A stretch of 64,000 nucleotides of DNA, from assembly GCA_965228625.1 (NCBI GenBank), contig OZ245829.1, positions 4,526,001 to 4,590,000 on the forward strand, read 5' to 3'. How positions within the stretch are numbered: the first letter of the stretch is position 1; the number at the start of each line of letters is the position of its first letter. This DNA comes from UBA2767 sp965228625. Lineage in GTDB: Bacteria; Pseudomonadota; Alphaproteobacteria; Rhizobiales; Methyloligellaceae. The translations under genes were made by a program, and so were the position numbers. Below, piece by piece: positions 46,032 to 54,799 of this stretch. The notes under the pieces were generated by a model. That model was not told the origin of the DNA. It saw only the letters and a program-made list of their open reading frames with translations, and did no database searches.

Positions 46032-46979
46032 ATGAGAGGCATAAGGTTCGTACCCTCTAACACGCACGTCCCGTTTATTCGCTGGCGCTTCATCTCGCTG
46101 ATCGCGTCGAGCCTGCTCATCGTTGCATCCATCGCCCTGTTCCTCACGGCCGGGCTGAATTACGGCATCGACTTCAAGGGCGGCACGATGATCGAGATCA
46201 AGAACAAGGCCGGCCCGGTGAACCTCGCCGAAATGCGCTCGCAAATGAACGGGCTCGGCCTGGGCGAAGTCCAGATCCAGGAGTTCGGTGCGCCTGACGA
46301 TGTCCTGATCCGCATCGGTACGCAGGAAGGCGGCGACGCGAGCCAGCAAATCGCCATCCAGAAGGTCAAGGAAGCGCTCGGTGATACGGTTGACTACCGT
46401 CGTGTCGAAGTGGTCGGACCCACGGTTTCCGGGGAATTGATCCAGTCGGGCACGATAGCCGTTCTCGTCGCGATCTTCGCGGTGCTGGTCTACATCTGGT
46501 TTCGCTTCGAATGGCAGTTTTCGATCGGCGCGGTCGCGGCGCTCGTCCACGACGTGGTGCTGACCATCGGCCTGTTCTGCCTGTTGCAGCTCGAATTCAA
46601 CCTTTCGATCATCGCGGCCATCCTGACCATTGTCGGGTACTCGCTGAACGACACGGTCGTGGTCTATGACCGTGTGCGCGAGAATTTGCGGAAATACAAG
46701 AAGATGCCGCTGGACCAGCTTTTGGACGTATCGATCAACGATACGCTGTCGCGGACGATCCTGACGTCGGTCACAACGCTGATCGCATTGGGTTCGCTTT
46801 ACGTTTTCGGCGGCGAGGTCATTCGCGGCTTCACCTTTGCGATGATTTGGGGTGTCGTGGTCGGCACCTATTCGTCGATTTTCGTGGCCGCGCCTCTGTT
46901 GCTCTGGCTTGGCGTGAAACGCGAGTGGTCGGGTCTCGGCCGGTCCAAGGTCAAAGAGCCTGCGACGGAGCGCGGCTGA
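46032..46979 (+). CDS. secF: Protein translocase subunit SecF
   Basis: 315 residues. Six membrane segments with a periplasmic domain after the first. 'LNYGIDFKGGTMIEI' and 'IVGYSLNDTVVVYDRVRENLR' are the SecF signatures. It is separate from SecD, as usual in the group. It is 12 bases after secD and 21 bases before the NDUFAF3-like gene, so one transcript is likely. Confidence 0.96.
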   Translation: MRGIRFVPSNTHVPFIRWRFISLIASSLLIVASIALFLTAGLNYGIDFKGGTMIEIKNKAGPVNLAEMRSQMNGLGLGEVQIQEFGAPDDVLIRIGTQEGGDASQQIAIQKVKEALGDTVDYRRVEVVGPTVSGELIQSGTIAVLVAIFAVLVYIWFRFEWQFSIGAVAALVHDVVLTIGLFCLLQLEFNLSIIAAILTIVGYSLNDTVVVYDRVRENLRKYKKMPLDQLLDVSINDTLSRTILTSVTTLIALGSLYVFGGEVIRGFTFAMIWGVVVGTYSSIFVAAPLLLWLGVKREWSGLGRSKVKEPATERG

Positions 46980-47000
46980 GCACTTGGCTTCCAGAACCGC

Positions 47001-47378
47001 ATGAGCGAGCAGACCCCGTTTTTTCCGGAACGCGCGCCGATCGACGCCTATGGCGACCACGGCTTTCGCTTCGCCGAAACCAGCCACCGGGGTGCATTGC
47101 TGATCCTGCCGAGTGGCATGTATGGCTGGGCGCCCGGGACGTTCGCGGACGTCGATGCACAGGCGTTTTCGCGCGTATTCGGTGAAGCCTCGGGCATCGA
47201 CTTCCTGTTGTTCGGCACAGGCGAGAGGCGGCTTGTTCCGCAGCCAGAAATCTCACGAGCCTTCCTTGACGCCGGCGTCGGTTTGGAAATCATGGATACC
47301 GGCGCGGCGTGCCGGACTTACAATGTATTGCTGGGGGAGGCGCGCGCGGTGGCTGCTGCCTTGTTGGCGGTCGAATAG
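47001..47378 (+). CDS. Mth938/DUF498 family protein (NDUFAF3 homologue)
   Basis: 125 residues, soluble. 'PIDAYGDHGFRFAETSHRGALLILPSGMYGW' region and 'DFLLFGTGERRLVPQPEI' are typical of the Mth938-like fold. The human member NDUFAF3 is a mitochondrial complex I assembly factor. It sits between secF and the NDUFAF6-like gene, so the gene order links it to membrane insertion. A role in NDH-1 assembly in this bacterium is inferred. Confidence 0.88.
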   Translation: MSEQTPFFPERAPIDAYGDHGFRFAETSHRGALLILPSGMYGWAPGTFADVDAQAFSRVFGEASGIDFLLFGTGERRLVPQPEISRAFLDAGVGLEIMDTGAACRTYNVLLGEARAVAAALLAVE

Positions 47379-47413
47379 GACGATTGAACCGGCGGGAAGG
47401 AGGCTCGAGCCCG

Positions 47414-48253
47414 TTGACTGACCCGCTGGAGACGCACGCTTTCGCGGCGCAGTTGCGTCTTCATGATCCCGACCGCTTCCTCACGGCGCGTCTTGCGCCG
47501 AAGCCCTCACGACCGGCCCTGATCACCCTGTACGCTTTCAACGCGGAACTGGCGCGCATTTGTGATGCCGTGAGCGAGCCGGCCCTGGGCGAGATCCGTC
47601 TGCAATGGTGGCGCGACGCGCTTGATGGTGCAGACACGGACGTGAAGACCGGCGCGCCGCTCGCCGACGCACTCACACAGACCATCCGTGCCCATGAGCT
47701 TTCAAAACCGCTCCTGCTTGGAATGATCGACGCCCGCAGCGCCGACCTGGATGGCGGCGGGTTCGCCGACGTGCAGGCGCTCAACGCGTATCTTTACAAG
47801 GTCGACGGTGCGCTGTTTGCACTGAGCGCACAGGTCCTCGCAAGCACCGAAACAAACGTCGCGAATGCGGCAGGGGCCGCGTACGGGATGGCGCGTCTGC
47901 TTTGCGCCTTGCCGCGTGATGCGGCAGCGGGGAGGGTGATGTTGCCGCTCGCGACACTCAACGAACACAGTGTTCTCGCCGAGCAAATCCTCGCCGGCGA
48001 GGAGAGCGATGGCGTGCGCGGTCTGATCACCGAGTTGGCGCAATCCGCGCGAACCTCGTTTGGTGAGGCGCGCCGGCATTTGGCAGAAGCGTCGAAAGCG
48101 GGGCGGTGCGTATTCGCCCCTTTGGCATTGGTCGAGCCATATCTTCGGGCTGCCACCCATTTGGATCATCGTCCGTTGCACGAAATCGCCGATATTAATC
48201 CATTGACCCGATTCCTGCGGCTCTGGCTTGCCGCGCGCGTGGGCCGCTTTTGA
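47414..48253 (+). CDS. Squalene/phytoene synthase-like protein (NDUFAF6-type)
   Basis: 279 residues from a TTG at 47414, with AAGGAGG at 47397-47403. It has the all-helical fold pattern of phytoene synthases: 'FLTARLAPKPSRPALITLYAFNAELARI' region, 'EIRLQWWRDAL', 'YKVDGALFALSA'. The two aspartate-rich motifs needed for prenyl diphosphate binding are absent: the first place reads 'ICDAVSE' and the second 'LPRDAAAGRVMLP'. That, and its position after the NDUFAF3-like gene, fits the NDUFAF6 branch of complex I assembly factors rather than carotenoid or hopanoid synthesis. No crt or hpn genes are near. Confidence 0.82.
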   Translation: MTDPLETHAFAAQLRLHDPDRFLTARLAPKPSRPALITLYAFNAELARICDAVSEPALGEIRLQWWRDALDGADTDVKTGAPLADALTQTIRAHELSKPLLLGMIDARSADLDGGGFADVQALNAYLYKVDGALFALSAQVLASTETNVANAAGAAYGMARLLCALPRDAAAGRVMLPLATLNEHSVLAEQILAGEESDGVRGLITELAQSARTSFGEARRHLAEASKAGRCVFAPLALVEPYLRAATHLDHRPLHEIADINPLTRFLRLWLAARVGRF

Positions 48254-48346
48254 TCGCGCTCGGAGCCGCAGAATCGCCAAATGTCGTAACTAGAAGACGG
48301 CGCGCGCCGTGGGTCCGGTGGCGGTGCCTCATATGCGAGATTCACC

Positions 48347-50176
48347 ATGCCCCTTACGCGAAATTCACTTCTGAACGCGCTCAAGTCCTTCACCCCTGAC
48401 GTCGGCGCGGCAGTGCGCCGCTTCCCGCTGGCGTCGCTGGCCGCCGTGGTGTTCACCCTGTTGTCTCTGTTCGACGCCAAGGCGTTTTTCGGATTGAGCG
48501 GTGATGCGTGGATGCGGGTCTCCTTGGGTCTCGGAACCGCATTCCTCTGGTCGTTTGCCGTGAGCCTCTACGCGGAGCGCCATGAATGGAGCCGTGTGCC
48601 GCGTTTCACCGTCGAGTTGGCGGGATTTATGGTTATCGCGCTTCTTTTCTACCAATCGGTGCTGTTCTCGTTGGAGCCGTATGTCCTGTATGTGAGCGTG
48701 GCGATTCTCGTCGGGCTTGCCGCCTATGTGCGCGTGGGCGATGCGCCAAATGCGGCCTTCTGGCAGTTCAACCATCATTTGTGGCTCGGCGCCGGATTGT
48801 CCCTTGTCGGTGCATTGTTGTCTGCCGGCGGGCTGTCGCTGATCGTCGAGACGTTCGAACTGCTGTTCGAGGTCAACTTTCCGGACACGACCCATGAGAA
48901 GATCTGGTCCGTCGCATTTGGTCTGATTGCGCCGCTCAACTGGCTGTCTCTGACGCCGCGTGACTTTTCAGAAACCGTCCAGGAAGGCGAGCAGAAGGAG
49001 TTCACATCGCGGGCCGTTGCGGTCATCGTCAAATACATTCTGGTGCCGCTTCTCCTCTTCTACACCGCGATCCTTTATGCCTATGCGGTGAAGATCGCCG
49101 TTGACGGCGTGCTGCCTGAGGGGCAACTCGGGCTAATGGTGCTCGCCTACGGCGCGCTGATGACGCTGACCGCTCTGTTCGCCTGGCCAGGTCGAACCGC
49201 GTCCGGACCACTGGTCGCCTTCTTCTGGCGGCACTGGTTCTGGATGATTCTCGGTCCGGTGGCACTGCTGTTTCTCGCCCTCTATGAACGGATCGTGCAA
49301 TACGGCGTGACCGACGATCGCTACATGGTCGCCATCGTCGGCGTGTGGTTTGCCGTCCTCGGAATCTGGTTTCTGGTCCGCAGGGGCGTGAGGGATCTGC
49401 GCGTCCTCCCGGCCACGCTCGCGTTCGCCCTGTTTGTGGCGTCCTTCGGACCATGGGGCGCGGTCGGGCTGTCTGTTCGCAGCCAGACGGCGCAGCTCGC
49501 GGAGCTGCTCGAGCGGCATGGCCGGATGAAGGACGGGCAGGTCGTCGTTGCCGACGCCGACCAACCGATGCCGCGTGCCGAGGGCCGGCGCGCCACATCG
49601 ATCGTGCGATATCTCGAAAGCGAGGGGCATCTTTTTGAACTGAAAGGCTGGTTCGCGGCCATGGAGAAGTCTCCGTTCCAGCCCGGCGCGAGCATGGCAA
49701 GGATCACAAGGGATATCTTGCTGCAGTTTGGTGCACCGCAGGGAACGCACATTATCACCGACGCGGAGCATCTGAACTTCACCGCGGTGCGTCCGATCTC
49801 CGTGGAGGCTTCCGGGTTTGACCAGATGGTCGGGCCGATCGCCCTGATGCGCGGTGCCAAAGGGCCCCAGCTCGCCGTTAAGGACGGGGGCACGCTTTCC
49901 GTGGACTTTGAGAACAACGTCGTGACCGTGCGGCTTGGGGACAGTGAACAACTGCAGTTCGACCTTGAGGCCACGGCCCGCAAGGCGGTGACACTGAGAG
50001 GGCCACGAAGTGCTACAACCATGCAACATATCAATGCGCTTGTGCCGTTCCGCATTGCCGCCCGTGACGCAGACCAAAGAAGCGTGTTTCTCGTTGAAAA
50101 CTTGTGGGGAAAGATCAGCGATGAAAGCGTCGAGATTCGCCTGGCGCGCGGCTGGCTGTTGCTCAGAAAGAACTGA
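48347..50176 (+). CDS. DUF4153 polytopic membrane protein
   Basis: 609 residues. About twelve membrane segments occupy residues 25-390, followed by a soluble C-terminal half of about 210 residues. 'ERIVQYGVTDDRYMVAIVGVWF' region is the DUF4153 hallmark. The family has no assigned function that I know. The C-terminal part has beta-rich sequence with 'EGHLFELKGWFAAME'. The gene follows the squalene-synthase-like gene by 93 bases and is convergent with trmFO. Confidence 0.85.
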   Translation: MPLTRNSLLNALKSFTPDVGAAVRRFPLASLAAVVFTLLSLFDAKAFFGLSGDAWMRVSLGLGTAFLWSFAVSLYAERHEWSRVPRFTVELAGFMVIALLFYQSVLFSLEPYVLYVSVAILVGLAAYVRVGDAPNAAFWQFNHHLWLGAGLSLVGALLSAGGLSLIVETFELLFEVNFPDTTHEKIWSVAFGLIAPLNWLSLTPRDFSETVQEGEQKEFTSRAVAVIVKYILVPLLLFYTAILYAYAVKIAVDGVLPEGQLGLMVLAYGALMTLTALFAWPGRTASGPLVAFFWRHWFWMILGPVALLFLALYERIVQYGVTDDRYMVAIVGVWFAVLGIWFLVRRGVRDLRVLPATLAFALFVASFGPWGAVGLSVRSQTAQLAELLERHGRMKDGQVVVADADQPMPRAEGRRATSIVRYLESEGHLFELKGWFAAMEKSPFQPGASMARITRDILLQFGAPQGTHIITDAEHLNFTAVRPISVEASGFDQMVGPIALMRGAKGPQLAVKDGGTLSVDFENNVVTVRLGDSEQLQFDLEATARKAVTLRGPRSATTMQHINALVPFRIAARDADQRSVFLVENLWGKISDESVEIRLARGWLLLRKN

Positions 50177-50182
50177 CGCCGG

Positions 50183-51607
50183 CTACTCTGCGGCCACCTG
50201 CGCGGTCCGGCCGAGCCAGGCGTCGATGTCCCGGAGCGCCCGGGCGCTCTGCGCGCGCTTGCGGGCGCGGCCTTTCTCCTTGCCGCGCAGGCGTTTTCCG
50301 TCCTGTGCGGCGGGCAGGTCGACCGGCGGGAACAGCCCGAAATTCACGTTCATCGGCTGGAAACTGCGGGATCCGGATACGTCGTCATGCGCGATATGCC
50401 CGCCGGTGATGTGGTTGATCAGCGCCCCCATGGCCGTTGTCGCGGGCGGCAGGGCGGGCGCGCGTCCGTGCCGCTCGGCGGCGGCGAAACGTCCCGTGAG
50501 CAAGCCGATGGCGGCCGATTCCACATATCCCTCGACACCGGTGATCTGGCCGGCAAAGCGCAGGCGCGGATCGGCCTTGAGACGGAGCGTGCCGTCCAGC
50601 ACCTTCGGACTGTTCAGGAACGTGTTGCGATGCAGTCCGCCAAGGCGGGCGAACACCGCGTTCCCAAGGCCCGGAATGAGTCGGAATATCCCGGTCTGGG
50701 CCCCATATTTCAGCTTGGTCTGAAACCCGACCATGTTCCAGAGCGTGCCGAGCGCATTGTCCTGGCGAAGCTGGGCAACCGCATGCGGCTTGGTGTCGGG
50801 ATCGTGCGGATTGGTCAGTCCCACCGGCTTCATCGGGCCGTGGCGCAGGGTCTCGCGCCCGCGTTCCGCCATCACCTCGATCGGCAGGCAGCCCTCGAAG
50901 TAGGGCGTGTCCTTCTCCCAGTCGCGGAACTCGGTCTTGTCGCCGGCCAGCAAGGCGTCGATGAACGCGTTGTACTGCGCTTCATCGAGCGGACAGTTGA
51001 TGTAGTCGGCGCCGGTGCCGCCGGGACCTGCCTTGTCGTAGCGCGACTGGAACCAGCAGACGTCCATGTCGATGGAGTCCTTGTGGATGATCGGCGCGAT
51101 GGCGTCGAAGAAGGCCAGTTCATCCTCGCCGGTGAGTTTGCGTATCGCCTCACTCAGCGCGGGCGACGTCAGCGGACCTGTCGCGATAATGACCGAACTC
51201 CACTCAGGCGGCGGCGTTCCCGCAACCTCGCCGCGGGCGATCTCGATCAGCGGATGGGCGCTCAGCTTCTCCGAAACGTGATCGGAGAAATCGTCGCGAT
51301 CGACCGCCAGGGCGCCGCCGGCGGGCAGTTTGTGGGCGTCGCCGGCCGCCATGATCAGCGAGTCCGCCCGCCGCATCTCCTCGTGCAGCAGACCGACGGC
51401 GTTGCTCTCCGCATCGTCGGAACGAAACGAGTTGGAACACACCAGCTCCGCAAAACCGCCGGTCTTGTGCGCTTCCGTCATGCGGTCGGGGCGCATTTCA
51501 TGCAGAACGACCGGCACGCCGGCCTGCGCCGCCTGCCAGGCGGCCTCGGAGCCGGCCAGTCCGCCGCCAATAACGTGGATCGGGTCGGGTTTAGGGGGTG
51601 TGGCCAT
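50183..51607 (-). CDS. trmFO: Methylenetetrahydrofolate-tRNA (uracil-54) methyltransferase TrmFO
   Basis: 474 residues. It makes ribothymidine 54 in the T-loop of tRNAs using methylene-THF and FADH2. The N-terminal FAD site is 'VIGGGLAGSEAAWQAAQAG'; 'ELVCSNSFRSDDAESNAVGLLHEEMRR' region holds a family catalytic Cys, and 'FARLGGLHRNTFLNSP' is also conserved. A C-terminal extension is Arg/Lys-rich. Starts at the ATG at 51607; divergent from the lipoprotein gene by 136 bases. Confidence 0.95.
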   Translation of the reverse strand: MATPPKPDPIHVIGGGLAGSEAAWQAAQAGVPVVLHEMRPDRMTEAHKTGGFAELVCSNSFRSDDAESNAVGLLHEEMRRADSLIMAAGDAHKLPAGGALAVDRDDFSDHVSEKLSAHPLIEIARGEVAGTPPPEWSSVIIATGPLTSPALSEAIRKLTGEDELAFFDAIAPIIHKDSIDMDVCWFQSRYDKAGPGGTGADYINCPLDEAQYNAFIDALLAGDKTEFRDWEKDTPYFEGCLPIEVMAERGRETLRHGPMKPVGLTNPHDPDTKPHAVAQLRQDNALGTLWNMVGFQTKLKYGAQTGIFRLIPGLGNAVFARLGGLHRNTFLNSPKVLDGTLRLKADPRLRFAGQITGVEGYVESAAIGLLTGRFAAAERHGRAPALPPATTAMGALINHITGGHIAHDDVSGSRSFQPMNVNFGLFPPVDLPAAQDGKRLRGKEKGRARKRAQSARALRDIDAWLGRTAQVAAE

Positions 51608-51743
51608 GATGCGACAACTTATGGAAAAATCGGCACGGTCTCAATCGCTCAATATTTCCTACAGAAGTTTGATTTGATATAGATTTGAGCTTCTGGAATA
51701 TGAATCGAGCGGATTGCGGACTCTCAGACGGGTTTTGGGGCTG

Positions 51744-52397
51744 ATGCGTGCAAAATCTCTAGCGGTTTTTGCCATTGTTGCGCCGGTGTTTCTGGCCGGC
51801 TGCACCTATGAGCAGAAAGGTCCGCCGACGCGGCATCTGGCCGACTGGGGCGCCCAGGCGCCGAGCAGGCACGCGGTGACGGTCTGCCACGCCTATGGCT
51901 GCCAGAAAACAACCCGGGTCATCTTCAGTGAAAGAGACGTGGCCCAGATCGCGGCGCTGATGCGCAAGGTCAAAAAGGGCAACTCGCCGCACCAGGAGCG
52001 AAGGGCCGTTGCCTACGCGATCGGCTGGATGGAAACGGAAGTCGGCAAACGCATCGGCACGTCGGCCGACCGTCCGGGAATGGATTTCCGCGCCTCGGGT
52101 GATCCGACGCAGCAGGATTGCGTCGACGAGGCGACCAACACGACGAGCTATCTCCTGTTCCTGCGCAAACGCGGACTGATCAAACAGCACACCGTGGAAA
52201 TCCCGATCGCCAAGGGGCGCATCTGGCGCGGCGTGAAGAACTGGCCGCACTGGACCGCCATCCTCAAGGAAGAGGGAACGGGCCAGAAATACGCTGTCGA
52301 CTCCTGGATCTTCAAGAACGGGGAAAACCCGGCGGTTGTGAAGCTCGAGGAATGGTACATCAAGGATCTGGACAGCCTGCCCGATTCGACAACCTGA
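51744..52397 (+). CDS. Lipoprotein with papain-like Cys-His-Asp arrangement
   Basis: 217 residues from the ATG at 51744; an upstream TTG at 51714 would precede the signal peptide. Lipobox 'LAGC' puts the lipidated Cys at 20. C48 and C53 may form a disulfide. 'QQDCVDEATNTTSYLLFL' (C126), 'WPHWTAIL' (H169) and 'YAVDSWIF' (D186) appear in the order and spacing of papain/transglutaminase-fold enzymes, with the Cys at a helix start and the Asp two residues before Trp. I infer a periplasmic or outer-membrane-facing cysteine enzyme; the family name is not certain. Followed by a strong terminator. Confidence 0.7.
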   Translation: MRAKSLAVFAIVAPVFLAGCTYEQKGPPTRHLADWGAQAPSRHAVTVCHAYGCQKTTRVIFSERDVAQIAALMRKVKKGNSPHQERRAVAYAIGWMETEVGKRIGTSADRPGMDFRASGDPTQQDCVDEATNTTSYLLFLRKRGLIKQHTVEIPIAKGRIWRGVKNWPHWTAILKEEGTGQKYAVDSWIFKNGENPAVVKLEEWYIKDLDSLPDSTT

Positions 52398-52412
52398 TCG
52401 AGGCGGCTCCAA

Positions 52413-52453
52413 GAAAAAGGCCCGGCAACCAAATCGGTTGCCGGGCCTTTTCG
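52413..52453. terminator. Strong bidirectional terminator
   Basis: A perfect GC-rich stem AAAGGCCCGGCAACC / GGTTGCCGGGCCTTT with a five-base loop has an A-run before it and a T-run after it. It can stop transcription from the lipoprotein gene on the plus strand and from the DUF1127 gene on the minus strand. Confidence 0.9.
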
Positions 52454-52474
52454 TATGCGTTTTGCGCGTGAGCT

Positions 52475-52726
52475 TTAGTTCTGCGCGGCCAGTCCACCGC
52501 CGCCGACACCACGCTTGTGGGCCTTTTCGTTACGGCGATTGTGGGCTTCCGCTGCATGGTTCGCGCGGGCCTCCTCGCGAAGCTTCATAGCAAGCCCGTC
52601 GATCTCGTCGCGCCGCAGGCCGATGTCCTGGAGGGTCCGGTCATCGAGCTCCTGCAATTGTCTGCGGGTGGATCGGTAACCGAACTCACATCGCAGATAG
52701 TTCAAGATTGAACTGACGATTGCCAT
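52475..52726 (-). CDS. DUF1127 small protein
   Basis: 83 residues. 'RSTRRQLQELDDRTLQDIGLRRDEI' region is the DUF1127 (YjiS-like) signature. Small DUF1127 proteins in alphaproteobacteria bind RNA or regulators in stress and phosphate/carbon metabolism. This one has a longer C-terminal tail ending in Gly and Asn residues. It ends just before the bidirectional terminator and diverges from the ridA gene across a 290-base gap in which I see no gene. Confidence 0.85.
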   Translation of the reverse strand: MAIVSSILNYLRCEFGYRSTRRQLQELDDRTLQDIGLRRDEIDGLAMKLREEARANHAAEAHNRRNEKAHKRGVGGGGLAAQN

Positions 52727-53016
52727 TGTTCTTTTCCTTCAATTTCAACGGCCGCGGAGGCTCTTTCCGCGACTCATGCTTGCTCTCCTACGTAGTGCTT
52801 CGCATGTGCGGCCACCAGATGCTGCGATGCACAACAGGGTTGTTCCAGGCGCATGGCTGGTAAACGGATTGGTCATATTTGCGCTGGAATCGCGGGTCGG
52901 ACACGCAATTGCGTCATATCGACTTTCGTATGACGGCATCCTCCACTATGGTGCGCTCGGTTCGCCGCAAAGCCGGCTTGAAGACTTAAACAAGATCCAA
53001 CACGGGAGATGCGCCG

Positions 53017-53364
53017 ATGAGCGTCGTACGTCACGAGTCACATGGAATTCTGTCCAAGGTCGTTGAGGGTGGTGGGTTGGTCTTCACCGCCGGCATCACA
53101 CCCGACGACCGCGATCAGGACGTGACGGGGCAGACGCGGGAGGTCCTGGCCGAGATCGACCGTGTGCTGGCGCTCGCGGGCACGGATAAATCCAAGATTC
53201 TCTCCGCGACGATCTGGGTGCCTGAAATCCGCTTGCGTGACGGCGTGAACGTCGCCTGGAACGAGTGGACCGGCGGCGAGAACCTTCCCGCGCGCGCCTG
53301 CGTCGAGGCCAAGCTTGCGGTTCCGGAAATCCTTGTCGAGATCGCTGTCGTCGCGGTGAAGTAA
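53017..53364 (+). CDS. RidA family protein
   Basis: 115 residues. The RidA/YjgF fold is shown by 'GGLVFTAGITPDD' at the start, 'QTREVLAEIDRVLALAGTDKSKILSATIWV' region and the C-terminal 'PARACVEAKLAVPEILVEIAVVAV'. The substrate-binding Arg is in 'PARACVE'. RidA hydrolyses reactive enamine/imine intermediates. The sequence differs from archetypal RidA in the central part, so it may belong to an Rid subfamily without proven deaminase activity. Confidence 0.88.
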   Translation: MSVVRHESHGILSKVVEGGGLVFTAGITPDDRDQDVTGQTREVLAEIDRVLALAGTDKSKILSATIWVPEIRLRDGVNVAWNEWTGGENLPARACVEAKLAVPEILVEIAVVAVK

Positions 53365-53383
53365 GGGTCCGCCGGTGTGACGC

Positions 53384-53746
53384 CTACTGCCGGATGATGA
53401 TCTGGTTCTCGTCGCAGGTGTCGCACATGCAATCGTAGAGGCAGAGGGAGAATTTCTCTTCGCACTGCTCCTGGATCGACGCCGGATCGGCGGCGGGGTT
53501 CTTCTCCGACAGCCGCTTGAAGCACCCCTTGTCGACATGCACCTTGCAGTGGGTCATGCAGGCCTCGTTCGGCTTGTCCCACAACCCGGTCGGCTGCGCC
53601 TGGCCGGGAATCGGTGAATAGGGAAGTTTGCCGACCGCCGGGTTGCCGATTTGCGCGTCTGCCCCGCCGATCAATGCCGCAACGGCGATCACCGCACCCA
53701 TGATGCATACCCGTGCCAGATGCGGCAGTAGCGCCGTCCCCGCCAT
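53384..53746 (-). CDS. Exported cysteine-rich protein
   Basis: 120 residues from the ATG at 53746, which has AAGGAGG just upstream; earlier in-frame starts lie before this site and are unlikely. A signal peptide (about 1-33, ending 'GGADA') precedes a mature protein with eight cysteines, the last five packed as C-x6-C-x3-C-x-C-x2-C at the C-terminus. No family is recognised. The arrangement suggests disulfides or a metal site in the periplasm. It is convergent with ridA. Confidence 0.75.
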   Translation of the reverse strand: MAGTALLPHLARVCIMGAVIAVAALIGGADAQIGNPAVGKLPYSPIPGQAQPTGLWDKPNEACMTHCKVHVDKGCFKRLSEKNPAADPASIQEQCEEKFSLCLYDCMCDTCDENQIIIRQ

Positions 53747-54145
53747 GTGAGCCTCCTTCACAATCGCACATCGGCCAGCGCCGGTAATATGCCTGCGACC
53801 GCCGCGCCTTGGCAAATTTTCGCGCCGCAGGCTCTAACACACACGTTTTACGCGCTCTGCGCTTTTTTTAAAGCACACGTTGAACCTTTTCCACGTCTCG
53901 CGCGTCAAACGTGTGTCAGTGGCCGTCCAGCGAGTTCCAGTATCGAACTCAATCCCTGGGCGAGCGCGCAAGCCGCCCTCCATCCCGGTCTAGCGCGTTC
54001 GCCATGCCGAGCCGCCGGTGCGTTTCCCCCCGCGCACCGGCGGCTTTCCTTTGTCCGTTTCCCGGCACCAAGTTGTTCTGGATGGCACGCAGTGGCAGAA
54101 TGCCCGGCATCGAACGGCAGGTGGCTCACAGGGGGTGTGAGACGA
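53747..54145. other. 399-base gap with an orphan terminator-like hairpin
   Basis: No convincing coding region is seen in this gap between two divergent genes. It contains one very strong hairpin (listed separately) with no gene ending before it on the plus strand. The part 53840-54010 could therefore be a short RNA gene or an untranslated leader of the coiled-coil gene. Confidence 0.45.
54011..54053 (+). terminator. Orphan intrinsic-terminator hairpin
   Basis: AGCCGCCGGTGCG (54011-54023) pairs perfectly with CGCACCGGCGGCT (54034-54046), a 13-bp stem with a ten-base loop, followed by TTCCTTTG. No plus-strand coding gene ends upstream within 600 bases; ridA ends at 53364 and is separated by a minus-strand gene. 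Confidence 0.65.
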
Positions 54146-54745
54146 ATGAGTGGGAGTCGACAGCCGGCGCAGCCGGCGGAACCCGGGGGGCAGGGCGGAC
54201 AGCCGGGACAGGCCGTCGATCCGCAAACGCGGGTCGTGGGCGTGTCGCGCCGTATCTGGGTGGCCCTCGCTCTCCTGGCAGCGCTTCTCGTCTACACGGG
54301 CGTTGGCATGTTCATGGCGCGCGGCGAGTTGCGCGAGCTGCAGGCCAGCGCCAAGGAGGCCGAGCTGAAGCTGGAGGCCGCGCTCGCGGCCCAGGCGCAA
54401 GCACAGGCGGACAAGGAACAGGTGATCAGGGAGCTGGCCGAGCAGGGCAAGCGCCTGGCGGAGTTCTCGCGCGGCGAGGAGCAGGCCAAAACGGGTGCCG
54501 AGGAAGCCGCCAAGCGTGTGACCGAGCTGGAAGCCCAACTCGCCAAAGTGCAAAAACAGGCACGGTCGGCCCGCCGGGCGCAGGGGCAGGTCAGGAAGCT
54601 GAAGGAAGAGGTCCTCGCCCTGCAGACGGCGCTCGACGGTACGCGGGCGGAGTTGGAAGCGACCGAGGTGGAGCTTGAAAAGGCGCGTGCCGCGGCGGAG
54701 CCTTACAGCACCGGTCCGCAAACGCCGGGCGTGCCGCAGCAATAG
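54146..54745 (+). CDS. Membrane-anchored coiled-coil protein
   Basis: 199 residues from the ATG at 54146, the first start after the gap that gives a sensible N-terminus. A Gly/Pro/Gln-rich start is followed by one membrane helix (about 36-56, 'RIWVALALLAALLVYTGVGMF') and then a continuous coiled coil (about 60-185) rich in Glu, Ala, Lys and Gln. No family is recognised. The topology suggests a cytoplasmic N-terminus with a periplasmic coiled coil, as in some envelope scaffold proteins. Confidence 0.7.
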   Translation: MSGSRQPAQPAEPGGQGGQPGQAVDPQTRVVGVSRRIWVALALLAALLVYTGVGMFMARGELRELQASAKEAELKLEAALAAQAQAQADKEQVIRELAEQGKRLAEFSRGEEQAKTGAEEAAKRVTELEAQLAKVQKQARSARRAQGQVRKLKEEVLALQTALDGTRAELEATEVELEKARAAAEPYSTGPQTPGVPQQ

Positions 54746-54753
54746 ATCCTCTT

Positions 54754-54799
54754 CGACCAAATCCGAGGCAATTCTGTTTCCCGATTGACGTGTGCGATC
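54754..54799 (+). repeat. 46-nt dispersed intergenic repeat, copy 2
   Basis: Matches 10839-10884 at 40 of 46 bases in the same orientation. It lies eight bases after the stop of the coiled-coil gene and about 150 bases before the BLUF start. Could be a mobile repeat, a regulatory element or a shared RNA part. Confidence 0.6.

Noticed and set aside
50387..51682. Plus-strand frame of 431 codons opposite trmFO
   Set aside because: Shadow of TrmFO; no recognisable protein sequence.
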